Source of the DNA: Burkholderiales bacterium
GTDB taxonomy: Bacteria > Pseudomonadota > Gammaproteobacteria > Burkholderiales > SG8-39
Length of the DNA: 10,317 nucleotides
Reading direction: 5' to 3'
Assembly (NCBI GenBank): GCA_029266935.1
Contig: JAQSVY010000030.1
Span: forward strand, 1-10,317
Program-made: the position numbers and the translations under genes
Shown: piece after piece, positions 1-6,866 of the stretch
Layout: each line of letters begins with the position of its first letter
Numbering within the stretch: the stretch's first letter is position 1
Notes under the pieces: generated by a model
Databases searched by the model: none
The model's input: the letters and a program-made list of their open reading frames with translations, nothing else
Told to the model about the DNA's origin: nothing

Positions 1-1
1 C

Positions 2-1090
2 CTGAGGAAGTACGAGGACGCGGCGACGAAGAGCGAGTCCTCGCTCGGCCTGCTCAACATCGGGCAGAGCCTGATCATCGCCGCGGCGGTCACCGCGCTT
101 ATGCTGCTCGCCGCCGAAGGCGTGGTCGCGCGCACTTTCACGCTCGGCGACCTGGTACTGGTGAACGGGCTGCTCATCCAGCTCTACATCCCGCTCAACG
201 TGCTGGGCATGGTGTACCGCAACGTCAAGCAGTCGTTGCTCGACATGGACCGCATGTTCTCGCTGCTCTCGGAGCACCAGGAGGTGCGCGACCGGCCCGG
301 CGCGCCCGAGCTGTCCGTGGGGCCGGCCACCGTCGAGTTCGAAAAAGTGTCCTTCAGCTATGAACCCGAAAGACAGATTCTTTTCGATGTGAACTTCGCC
401 ATTCCTGCCGGCAACCGCGTCGCGGTGGTCGGCCACTCCGGATCGGGAAAGTCGACGCTCGCGCGGCTGCTCTACCGCTTCTATGACGTTTCCGGGGGAA
501 GGATCCTCGTCAACGACGTCGATGTGAGGTACATGAAGCAGAGCAGCCTGCGCGCGGCGATCGGCATCGTGCCGCAGGACACGGTGCTCTTCAACGACAC
601 CATCCTCTACAACATCCGCTACGGCCGCACGGAGGCGAGCGACAAGGAGGTCGTGGAGGCGGCGCGCGCCGCGCACATTCACGAGTTCATTGAATCTCTC
701 CCAGCGGGCTATCAATCCATGGTGGGCGAGCGCGGCCTGAAGCTCTCCGGTGGCGAGAAGCAGCGCGTCGCCATTGCGCGCGCGCTGCTGAAGAACCCGC
801 GCATCCTCATTTTCGACGAGGCGACCTCTGCGCTCGACTCGCGCGCGGAGAAGGCGATCCAGGCCGAGCTCGAGCGGGTGTCGCAGGGACGCACCACGTT
901 AGTCATCGCCCACCGCCTGTCCACGGTCATGGATGCCGACCAGATCCTGGTACTTGCCCGCGGCCGCATCGTGGAGCGCGGCACGCATAGGCAACTCCTT
1001 GAGTTTCAAGGGGAATACGCAAGAATGTGGGCGCTGCAGCAAGAGCAGGCCGAAGCTCAGGCCAAGCTCGAGCAGGCAGAAGCCCTGTAG
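2..1090 (+). CDS. Atm1-type ABC exporter, C-terminal part (partial at left edge)
   Basis: The open frame enters from the left edge, so the N-terminal transmembrane segments are outside the window. About 60 residues of the last membrane helices are followed by a complete nucleotide-binding domain. Counting from base 2, Walker A (GHSGSGKST) is at residues 144-152. It is followed by the Q-loop (IVPQD), the LSGGEKQR signature at about 248, Walker B with D-loop (ILIFDEATSALD) and the H-loop (IAHRLS). The membrane part has the YEDAATKSESSLGLLNIGQ and YRNVKQSLLDMDRMF segments that resemble Atm1/ABCB7/HMT1 half-transporters. Known members of that family work as inner-membrane homodimers exporting glutathione-linked sulfur or metal conjugates. 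The exact substrate is not visible here. The C-terminus ends in a charged, Gln/Glu/Ala-rich tail. MsbA-like or other half-exporters are a less likely alternative. Confidence 0.9.
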   Translation: MRKYEDAATKSESSLGLLNIGQSLIIAAAVTALMLLAAEGVVARTFTLGDLVLVNGLLIQLYIPLNVLGMVYRNVKQSLLDMDRMFSLLSEHQEVRDRPGAPELSVGPATVEFEKVSFSYEPERQILFDVNFAIPAGNRVAVVGHSGSGKSTLARLLYRFYDVSGGRILVNDVDVRYMKQSSLRAAIGIVPQDTVLFNDTILYNIRYGRTEASDKEVVEAARAAHIHEFIESLPAGYQSMVGERGLKLSGGEKQRVAIARALLKNPRILIFDEATSALDSRAEKAIQAELERVSQGRTTLVIAHRLSTVMDADQILVLARGRIVERGTHRQLLEFQGEYARMWALQQEQAEAQAKLEQAEAL

Positions 1091-1263
1091 CCTCAGCCCG
1101 ACATAACAAATTCTTTCATGGGTTTTCGAGGAACTAGTTCCTACCCCATGATTTTGTTTGCATTTTTTTCTTCCTGTAGGGTAGGATGCCACAAGTCCAT
1201 ACGCCATATAGGGCATGGACGGTCACTAAGAAAAACGTCGTCGCTCAGGGAAGATTTACTGCA
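1091..1263 (+). promoter_or_regulatory. AT-rich spacer upstream of the endopeptidase gene
   Basis: This 173-base gap separates the exporter from the endopeptidase. Apart from the inverted repeats at its left end, it probably holds the promoter of the downstream gene, because no other upstream gene could drive it across the terminator-like structure. I see no convincing -35/-10 pair. A possible Shine-Dalgarno AGGGAAG at 1247-1253 sits 10 bases before the ATG at 1264 and supports that start. Confidence 0.4.
1118..1170 (+). terminator. Probable terminator: nested inverted repeats followed by a T-rich tract
   Basis: The spacer after the ABC exporter is far more AT-rich than its surroundings. It contains a perfect 14-base palindrome, AGGAACTAGTTCCT (1129-1142). 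This is flanked by outer arms CATGGG (1118-1123) and CCCATG (1145-1150). A T-rich run follows, including seven consecutive T at 1163-1169. A stem followed by T's is the layout of a Rho-independent terminator for the upstream gene. The inner palindrome has almost no loop, so it could instead be a protein-binding site for the downstream gene. Confidence 0.5.
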
Positions 1264-2130
1264 ATGCAAAGAAAGCTGCATCCGCTGGAAGGCCTTGTTG
1301 CCGCATTCGCGCTGTTCATCGCGCTCTTCCTCACCATCGGCTTCGCGCAGGCCGATGAGGTCAAGAAACAGAAGGCCGTATTCCTGCGCTCCTCTTCCGC
1401 GCTCGTGCTCGACGCCGCCACCGGCGAGGCGGTGATCGACAAGAACAGCGAGGCCATCGTGCCGATCGCCTCGATCACCAAGCTGATGACGGCGATGGTG
1501 ATCCTCGATCGCGGCCTCGACCTGCAGACCAAGATCGTGCTCAGCCGCGACGACACGCGCGCCATCCGCGGCAGCCGCACGCGCCTGCGCAGCGGCGCGA
1601 GCCTGACGCGCGACGAGCTGCTCATGCTCTCGCTGATGGCCTCCGAGAACCTCGCCGCCGCCGCGCTCGGACGCACCTACCCCGGCGGCATGGACGCCTT
1701 CGTCGAGGCGATGAACGCCAAGGCGGCGAAGCTCGACATGACCGATACGCACTTCGTCGAGCCCACCGGCCTTTCCCCCGAGAACGTCTCGAGCGCGCGC
1801 GACCTCGCCAGCCTCGTGCGCGCGGCAAACGGCTACCCGCTCATCCGCGAGTACTCCACGCGCGAGCGCGGCACCGTCACCGTGTCCAAGCGGCCGCTCT
1901 CGTTCGGCAACACCAACCGCCTGGTGCGCAGCTCGCAGTGGGACATCGAGCTCTCCAAGACCGGCTACATCAGCCAGGCCGGGCGCTGCCTGGTGATGCG
2001 CGTGCACCTCGGCTCCAAAGACCTGATCGTGGTGCTGCTCGACTCATGGGGCCGCCAGTCGCGGATCGGCGACGCGAACCGCATCCGCAAGTGGCTCGAG
2101 AGCACCGCCGGCCCGGGCCACAGCAGCTAG
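1264..2130 (+). CDS. pbpG: Periplasmic D-alanyl-D-alanine endopeptidase (PBP7 type)
   Basis: This is a 288-residue serine peptidase of the low-molecular-weight penicillin-binding protein class (peptidase S11). All three catalytic motifs are present: SITK at 70-73 with the nucleophile serine, SEN at 127-129, and KTG at 222-224. The first 30 residues form a signal peptide: basic start, hydrophobic core, and an AQA cleavage site before DEV. Family members cut D-Ala-diaminopimelate cross-links in peptidoglycan during wall remodelling. The length is close to that of E. coli PBP7, and there is no C-terminal amphipathic anchor domain as in PBP5/6, which favours the PbpG assignment. An in-frame ATG at 1186 would add 26 polar residues ahead of the signal peptide; I prefer 1264 because it gives a normal signal sequence and has an SD-like AGGGAAG. 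It stands alone, between two terminator-like structures. Confidence 0.9.
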   Translation: MQRKLHPLEGLVAAFALFIALFLTIGFAQADEVKKQKAVFLRSSSALVLDAATGEAVIDKNSEAIVPIASITKLMTAMVILDRGLDLQTKIVLSRDDTRAIRGSRTRLRSGASLTRDELLMLSLMASENLAAAALGRTYPGGMDAFVEAMNAKAAKLDMTDTHFVEPTGLSPENVSSARDLASLVRAANGYPLIREYSTRERGTVTVSKRPLSFGNTNRLVRSSQWDIELSKTGYISQAGRCLVMRVHLGSKDLIVVLLDSWGRQSRIGDANRIRKWLESTAGPGHSS

Positions 2131-2136
2131 CGCCGG

Positions 2137-2159
2137 AATTCGGGGTCAGACCCCGAATT
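2137..2159. terminator. Strong palindrome between convergent genes (terminator or REP-like element)
   Basis: Arms AATTCGGGGTC and GACCCCGAATT surround one central A; in practice this makes a 9-bp stem with a five-base loop (TCAGA). It fills almost the whole 30-base gap between the stops of pbpG (ending 2130) and egtD (ending 2161), so it can serve as a bidirectional terminator, with flanking A/T bases on both sides. The core GGGGTCAGACCCC resembles short palindromes that recur between genes in many proteobacterial genomes. Whether it is repeated in this genome cannot be told from the window. Confidence 0.6.
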
Positions 2160-2160
2160 T

Positions 2161-3084
2161 CTAGACCGCAGTCAGGCCGTGCAGGGCGAAGAGCCCTTTG
2201 CGGTCCGTCCACAGCCTCTTCCCCGTGTAGCCCGCCGCCGCTGCCAGCGCGCGGAAGCCCTCGGCCGAATATTTGTAGGAGTTCTCGGTGTGGATCGACT
2301 CGCCGCGCTCGAAGCCGAAGCGGTGCCCGGCCACGCGCACGCGCTGGCGCGCGAGCGAAACGAGGTGCATCTCGATGCGCCCGAGCGGCGCGTTGTAGAA
2401 GGCATAGTGCGCGAAGCGCCGCAAATCGAAGTCGCCACCGAGCTCGCGGTTGATGCGCGCGAGGATGTTCAGGTTGAAGGCCGCCGTGACGCCGCGCGAG
2501 TCGTTGTACGCGGCGTGCAGCACGTTCGCGTCCTTCTTCAGGTCCACCCCGACCAGCATGCGCCCGGCCTGGTCGCGCGTCATGGCGAGGAAGGCGTGCG
2601 CCTCCTCCGGATCCAGATTGCCGATCGTCGAGCCGGGGAAGTAGACGACGCGCCCGGCCCTCGAGGCGTGGCGCGCCGCGCGCGGCGCGGGCAGCTCGAT
2701 CGGCCGCGAGAAGTCGCCGAGCACCGGAACGATCTTCAGCCAGGGGAAATCCTGCGCCAGCTGCTTCGCCGCCTGTTGCAGCGCTGCCGCCGAGATGTCG
2801 ACCGGCAGATAGGCCGCGGGCCTGAGCGCGCGGATGAGGAGCCGCGTCTTCATGCTCTCGCCGCTGCCGTACTCCACCAGCTCGCAGCCCCTGCCGGCGA
2901 AGCGCGCGATCGCCGCGATATGCAGGCGCGTGAGCGAGAGCTCCGCGCGCGTCACGTAATACTCCGGCAGGCGGCAGATGCGCTCGAAGAGCCGGCTGCC
3001 GGCGGCATCGTAGAAGTACTTCGGCGGGATTGCTTTCTGCGGCAGGGACAGCCCCGCCACGACGTCTTCGAGGAAATGCTTCAG
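2161..3084 (-). CDS. egtD: L-histidine N-alpha-methyltransferase (EgtD family)
   Basis: The product (307 residues if read from the CTG at 3084) matches the SAM-dependent histidine trimethylase that makes hercynine, the first step of ergothioneine synthesis, in the cytosol. Family landmarks in order are PKYFYD (21-26), EYYVTRAE (41-48), the SAM-binding ELVEYGSGES (68-77), acidic D96 in PVDIS, PGSTIGNLD with N156, AYND with Y193, and HTENS with E267 and S269. The second tyrosine region, the Asn, the later Tyr and the Glu-x-Ser pair correspond to histidine-contacting residues of the mycobacterial enzyme. No ATG precedes the domain. The CTG overlaps the TGA stop of the IclR gene and keeps the conserved N-terminal segment. 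The next standard start, GTG at 3060, would trim FLEDV. The usual partner egtB is not in the window. The start is uncertain but the function is well supported. Confidence 0.88.
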   Translation of the reverse strand: MKHFLEDVVAGLSLPQKAIPPKYFYDAAGSRLFERICRLPEYYVTRAELSLTRLHIAAIARFAGRGCELVEYGSGESMKTRLLIRALRPAAYLPVDISAAALQQAAKQLAQDFPWLKIVPVLGDFSRPIELPAPRAARHASRAGRVVYFPGSTIGNLDPEEAHAFLAMTRDQAGRMLVGVDLKKDANVLHAAYNDSRGVTAAFNLNILARINRELGGDFDLRRFAHYAFYNAPLGRIEMHLVSLARQRVRVAGHRFGFERGESIHTENSYKYSAEGFRALAAAAGYTGKRLWTDRKGLFALHGLTAV

Positions 3085-3884
3085 GCGATGCCTATGCGCG
3101 TCGTCGGCTGGTGCCCGATCGTTCGCGAGATGCGGTCGGCGGTTTCCTTCACGAGCGGCCCCCACTGGGGCTTCATGCGGTCGGCGGGGGTCGAGAGCGA
3201 GAGCGCGGCGATGAGCCGCCCGGCGTCGTCGCGGATGCCGGCAGCGACGCAGCGCACGCCGATCTCCGCCTCCTCGTTGTCGGTGGCATAGCCCTGGAGC
3301 TGGATGCGCTCGAGGTCGCGCTCGAGGAGGGTGATGCTGGAAAGCGTGTTCCTGGTGTGCGGGGCGAGCCCGGTGCGCTTGGCGTACTCGCGCAGCCGCG
3401 CGAAACCCTCCTCCAGCAGGAAGAGCTTGCCCGCGGCGGTGACGTGCAGCGCCGCGCGCGCGCCGATCACGTGCACGACGCGCATGGCGGAGCGCCCCGA
3501 CGAGGTGCGCTCGACGTAGACGATCTCGTCGTCGTGGCGCACCGAGAGGTTGGCGGTTTCGCCGGTCTGGGAATGCAGCTCGCGCATCATCGGCAGGGCG
3601 AGCTCGCGCACGCTGATGCGCGACTTCACGAGGTTGCCGAGCTCGAGCAGGCGCATGCCCAGGCGGTAGCTTCCCGGCTCGACGCGGTCGACGAGCCGGT
3701 CGGCGGACATCGAGGAGAGGATGCGGTGCGCGGTCGAGGGATGCAGCCCCGTGTACTGCGAGATCTGCTTCAGCCCGAGGGGCTCGGGGTGCTCGGCGAG
3801 CACCTCCAGCAACCGCATCATGCGGTCGATTACCTGGATCGGGCTTTTCGCCTCGTCCCTGTCCCTGGGCGTCGCCATCGTCAT
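3081..3884 (-). CDS. IclR-family transcriptional regulator
   Basis: This 267-residue protein has the two-domain IclR layout. An N-terminal winged helix-turn-helix (about residues 17-80) includes GLKQISQYTGLHPSTAHRIL followed by the wing (VEPGSYRLG). A C-terminal effector-binding domain (about 90-260) has the ARAALHVTAAGKLFL segment and the GVRCVAAGIRD...AALSLSTPADRM segment typical of the family. Such proteins bind a small organic acid or similar effector and regulate a neighbouring catabolic gene. It is transcribed divergently from the alpha-hydroxy-acid dehydrogenase across 23 bp, so that gene is the obvious target (inference), with autoregulation likely. Its stop overlaps the probable egtD start, so egtD may be co-transcribed. 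No clear Shine-Dalgarno precedes the ATG at 3884; the ATG at 3878 is an alternative. Confidence 0.9.
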   Translation of the reverse strand: MTMATPRDRDEAKSPIQVIDRMMRLLEVLAEHPEPLGLKQISQYTGLHPSTAHRILSSMSADRLVDRVEPGSYRLGMRLLELGNLVKSRISVRELALPMMRELHSQTGETANLSVRHDDEIVYVERTSSGRSAMRVVHVIGARAALHVTAAGKLFLLEEGFARLREYAKRTGLAPHTRNTLSSITLLERDLERIQLQGYATDNEEAEIGVRCVAAGIRDDAGRLIAALSLSTPADRMKPQWGPLVKETADRISRTIGHQPTTRIGIA

Positions 3885-3907
3885 TACGCATTGTAAAATG
3901 CCACGAC
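3885..3907. promoter_or_regulatory. Divergent promoter/operator between IclR gene and dehydrogenase gene
   Basis: This 23-base spacer holds the dyad GCATT-GTAA-AATGC (3888-3901). Two overlapping -10-like hexamers lie inside it: TAAAAT on the plus strand (3894-3899) and TACAAT on the minus strand (3895-3890), each five of six to TATAAT. Neither gene has a recognisable Shine-Dalgarno, and both -10 positions would place transcription starts at or within a few bases of the ATG, so both mRNAs may be leaderless. No good -35 hexamers are visible. The dyad is a candidate site for the adjacent IclR regulator, which would cover both promoters at once. Confidence 0.5.
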
Positions 3908-5047
3908 ATGCCCGTGGTGACTTGCATCGACGATTTGCGCTCGATGGCGAAGAAGCGCGTCGCCCGGGCGGTGTTCGAGTACGTCGACTGCGGCTCGTAT
4001 GCCGAAAGCACGCTGCGCGCCAACCGCAGCGACCTCGACGCGCTCGCGCTGCGCCAGCGCGTCGGCATCGACGTCGAGCATCGGTCGCTTCGCACTACGA
4101 TGGCCGGGCACGAGGTGCGCATGCCGGTGGCGCTCGCCCCGGTGGGCCTCACCGGGCTCAACTGGGCCGACGGCGAGATGCTGGCGGCGCGCGCCGCCGA
4201 GCGCTTCGGCGTGCCCTTCACGCTCTCGACCATGTCGATCTGCTCGATCGAGGACGTGGCCTCCGTCGTGAAGAAGCCTTTCTGGTTCCAGCTCTACGTG
4301 ATGCGCGACCGCGGCTTCTCCGCCTCGCTCGTCGAGCGCGCCAAGGCCGCGGGCTGCTCGGCGTTGATGCTCACCCTCGACCTGCAGATCCAGGGCCAGC
4401 GCCACCGCGACTTGAAGAACGGGCTGGCGGTGCCCCCGCGTCTGACGGCCGGCACTTTTTTCGATGTCTTGCGCAAGCCCGGCTGGGTGCTGAACGTGCT
4501 CACCGGCAGGCACAAGTCCTTCGGCAACCTGGAGGGGCAGATTCCCGACGCGAAGAGCCTCACTACGCTCGCCCACTGGATCGCGGGGCAGTTCGACCCG
4601 ACGCTATCGTGGAAGGACATCGAGTGGGTGAAGAAGCTCTGGGGCGGCAAGCTCATCCTGAAGGGCATTCTCGACGTCGATGATGCGAAGATCGCCGCGC
4701 AAAGCGGCGTCGACGCGATCGTGGTCTCCAACCACGGCGGCCGCCAGCTCGACGGCACCATCTCCTCGATCCGCGCGCTGCCCGAGATCGCCGACGCCCT
4801 CGGCAGCAGCCTCGAGCTGTGGTTCGACGGCGGCATCCGCTCGGGGCAGGACGTGCTGAGGGCGCTGGCGCTGGGCGCGCGCGGCACCCTGATCGGCCGC
4901 GCCTTCGCCTACGGCCTGGGCGCGATGGGCGAGGCGGGCGTGACGCGCTCGCTCGAGATCATCGAGAAAGAGCTCGATGTCACGATGGCGCTGTGCGGCC
5001 TGCGCGACGTCAAGGAAGCCAACCGCTCGATCCTCAGGCCTGCCTGA
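3908..5047 (+). CDS. FMN-dependent alpha-hydroxy-acid dehydrogenase (L-lactate dehydrogenase LldD type)
   Basis: This 379-residue protein is a complete member of the FMN-dependent alpha-hydroxy-acid oxidising family (L-lactate and mandelate dehydrogenases, glycolate oxidase). Visible landmarks are Y25 in FEYVDCGS, the FMN-contacting APVGLTGL (77-84), Y130 in FQLY, K252 in LKGI, the catalytic SNHGGRQLDG with base H276 and substrate-binding R279, and the phosphate-binding DGGIRSG from D307. Members oxidise a 2-hydroxy acid to the 2-oxo acid, passing electrons to quinone or cytochrome, usually at the inner membrane face. Length and the start MPVVTCIDDLR fit LldD-like enzymes, but substrate cannot be decided between lactate, mandelate or another hydroxy acid. 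The divergent IclR gene is the likely regulator. The 3' end overlaps the convergent mnmC gene by 14 bases. Confidence 0.88.
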   Translation: MPVVTCIDDLRSMAKKRVARAVFEYVDCGSYAESTLRANRSDLDALALRQRVGIDVEHRSLRTTMAGHEVRMPVALAPVGLTGLNWADGEMLAARAAERFGVPFTLSTMSICSIEDVASVVKKPFWFQLYVMRDRGFSASLVERAKAAGCSALMLTLDLQIQGQRHRDLKNGLAVPPRLTAGTFFDVLRKPGWVLNVLTGRHKSFGNLEGQIPDAKSLTTLAHWIAGQFDPTLSWKDIEWVKKLWGGKLILKGILDVDDAKIAAQSGVDAIVVSNHGGRQLDGTISSIRALPEIADALGSSLELWFDGGIRSGQDVLRALALGARGTLIGRAFAYGLGAMGEAGVTRSLEIIEKELDVTMALCGLRDVKEANRSILRPA

Positions 5048-6803
5048 GCCTGGCGGAGGCCCGTCGCGCGAAACGCGACGGGTGCAGCGCTTCCGCGAGC
5101 GCGCCTTCCACCGGCAGCGGCTCGCCTTCGAGCTCGCAGGCGATCAGCTCCGCGGCGAGCGCCGCCCACACCAGCCCGCGCGAGCCGTAGGCAAAGGCGC
5201 CGTAGACCCCTTCGGCGATCTTCCCGACCACCGGCAGCCGGTCGGGCGTCACGGCGCGGAAGGCGACGCGGCCCGCGAGCGCGGTTCTTTCAACTTTTTG
5301 CGAAAGCACGTACTCGAGCCGCTCGAGGTTCCCCGCGTGGCTGTCCTCGCGCGGCGCCGGATCGTCGTCGTCGAGGTCGTAGGAAGCGCCCACCACGCAC
5401 ACGCCGCCGACCGGCGGCAGCACCATGCCGCCGCGGAGCACGACGGCGTGCGGCGGCTCGATGCGCGCCTGCGGCACGTGCGTGAGCTGGCCGCGCACGC
5501 GCCGCAGCCTGAGGTGCGGCACGGGATGCAGCTTCGGCGCCTCGGCGGAATTCGCGAGGATGACGATGGGGGCCTGAGGAAGTTTCTCGACTTTCCTGCC
5601 GAAGTTCTTTTTCAAGAGACTTCCGCAGGCGGCCAGCTGCGCGCGTACCAGGCTCTGCGGCTGGATCCAGCCGCTGTGCGGAAACCACAGGCCGCCCGCG
5701 GGCACCGGCACGCCGGCGTGCGCGGCCGCCTCCGCGCGCGTCACGTACTGCGCATACTCGGACGGCCATCCCGCCACCGCGCGCTGCTGCGAGGACTCCT
5801 CCTTCGCGGTGCGCGCGAGCTGCAGCACGCCGCAGGGGTCCCACCGCAGGTTCTCGAGGAATGGCCAGCGTTGCTGGGAATACAGGCATGCACTGCGGGT
5901 AATGCGCGCCATGACGCTGTCGTCGGGCGTGGCGAGCGGATGGAAAGTGCCGGCATGGTTGCCCGAGGCTTCCTGCGCCGGCTCGGCGTGGCGCTCGTGC
6001 AGCTCGACCTCCCAGCCGCGCGCGCACAGGCGCTCGCACACCGCGGCGCCGGCGAGCCCGGCGCCGATGACAACAGCCCGTCTTTCAAATGAGGAAACAG
6101 TTTTTCCTCTCGCGCTCCGCGCAACCAGCATTTCCCTTTTGTGGCCGTAGCCCGGGCGCTTCTCCACCGCGAAGCCGGTGCGCTCGAGCGCCTCGCGCAC
6201 CGGGGCGGCGACGGTCCAGGTCGCGACCGTGGCCTCGGCGGCGCACAAACGCGAGACCGAGCGCATCAGCGCCGGCGTCCACATGTCGGGGTTCTTGCCC
6301 GGCGAGAAGCCGTCGAGGTAGACGGCGTCGGCGGCAAGGCGCAGGTCGCGCAGGACCTTGATGTCCGCGAGGTGCAGCGTGAGCACGACGCGGCCGCCGT
6401 CGAGCTCGAGGCGCTGCGCGCCGGGAACGAGCAGCGGCCAGCGCGCGTGCAGGGCCGCCGCTTCGTCCTGCAGACCCGGGTACGAAGAATGAAATTCCTT
6501 GGCGTCCGGGAGCGTGAACGGGTGCTTCTCGACCGCGACGAAGTGCAGGCGCTCGCAGCGGCGCGGGTCGCGCCGCCAGGCCTGCCAGGTGACGAGGAAG
6601 TTGAGGCCGGCGCCGAAGCCGGTCTCGAGGATGACGAAGCGGCGGCGAGCGGTCCAGCGCTGGGGCAGCCCGTTGCCTCGAAGGAACACGTGCTCGGCCT
6701 GCCCGGGGCCGCCGGCGGCGCTGTGGTAGACGTCGCCGAAGGCCTCGGAGTAGGGGACGCCGTCCTTGAACGCCAGGCGGGCGGGCGCGAGGGGCGCGGG
6801 CAT
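5034..6803 (-). CDS. mnmC: Bifunctional tRNA 5-methylaminomethyl-2-thiouridine biosynthesis protein MnmC
   Basis: This 589-residue protein has two domains. The N-terminal methyltransferase (about 1-235) carries FGDVYHS, the SAM-binding ETGFGAGLNFL from E60, and the signature YLDGFSPGKNPDMW (162-175). The C-terminal FAD-dependent oxidoreductase (about 241-589) begins with the dinucleotide motif VVIGAGLAGAAV (244-255) and ends with the typical SRGLVWAALAAELIA segment. MnmC converts cmnm5(s2)U to nm5 and then mnm5(s2)U at wobble position 34 of certain tRNAs. Both halves look intact. The ATG at 6803 gives the normal N-terminus of the family; the frame stays open further upstream, but nothing there resembles MnmC. 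It is convergent with the hydroxy-acid dehydrogenase (14-base overlap) and divergent from the small cysteine-rich membrane protein, with an FNR-like site in the shared spacer. Confidence 0.93.
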   Translation of the reverse strand: MPAPLAPARLAFKDGVPYSEAFGDVYHSAAGGPGQAEHVFLRGNGLPQRWTARRRFVILETGFGAGLNFLVTWQAWRRDPRRCERLHFVAVEKHPFTLPDAKEFHSSYPGLQDEAAALHARWPLLVPGAQRLELDGGRVVLTLHLADIKVLRDLRLAADAVYLDGFSPGKNPDMWTPALMRSVSRLCAAEATVATWTVAAPVREALERTGFAVEKRPGYGHKREMLVARSARGKTVSSFERRAVVIGAGLAGAAVCERLCARGWEVELHERHAEPAQEASGNHAGTFHPLATPDDSVMARITRSACLYSQQRWPFLENLRWDPCGVLQLARTAKEESSQQRAVAGWPSEYAQYVTRAEAAAHAGVPVPAGGLWFPHSGWIQPQSLVRAQLAACGSLLKKNFGRKVEKLPQAPIVILANSAEAPKLHPVPHLRLRRVRGQLTHVPQARIEPPHAVVLRGGMVLPPVGGVCVVGASYDLDDDDPAPREDSHAGNLERLEYVLSQKVERTALAGRVAFRAVTPDRLPVVGKIAEGVYGAFAYGSRGLVWAALAAELIACELEGEPLPVEGALAEALHPSRFARRASARLRQA

Positions 6804-6818
6804 GCCGCCATTGTGCGG

Positions 6819-6834
6819 CTTGAGATAGATCAAG
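6819..6834. promoter_or_regulatory. FNR/Anr-type binding site
   Basis: CTTGAGATAGATCAAG has perfect 5-base outer arms (CTTGA/TCAAG) and matches the FNR/Anr consensus TTGAT-N4-ATCAA at nine of ten positions. It lies in the 63-base spacer between mnmC (start 6803, minus) and the DUF6455-like gene (start 6867, plus). Its centre (6826.5) is 40.5 bases from the ATG at 6867. If it acts as a class II activator site at -41.5, transcription would begin essentially at that ATG. It sits about 24 bases from the mnmC start, where it would more likely repress. The match is seen in the sequence; which regulator binds and in which direction it acts is inference. Confidence 0.6.
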
Positions 6835-6866
6835 ATGGGGGCCCCGGAGCGGCGTAGCGTGCCGGC

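Noticed and set aside
1186..1263. Earlier ATG for the endopeptidase
   Set aside because: It would place 26 polar residues before the signal peptide; the later ATG has a better Shine-Dalgarno and a normal signal sequence.
1141..2007. Antisense open frame opposite pbpG
   Set aside because: The composition is that of a high-GC shadow (His/Arg/Ala/Gly-rich), while the plus strand encodes a full serine peptidase with all catalytic motifs.
2179..3291. Plus-strand open frame opposite egtD and the IclR 3' end
   Set aside because: No recognisable domain; low-complexity Arg/Ala-rich translation opposite a clear EgtD.
3085..4233. Upstream extension of the egtD frame across the IclR gene
   Set aside because: This part is out-of-frame sequence opposite or within well-recognised IclR and dehydrogenase genes and lacks any EgtD or other domain pattern.
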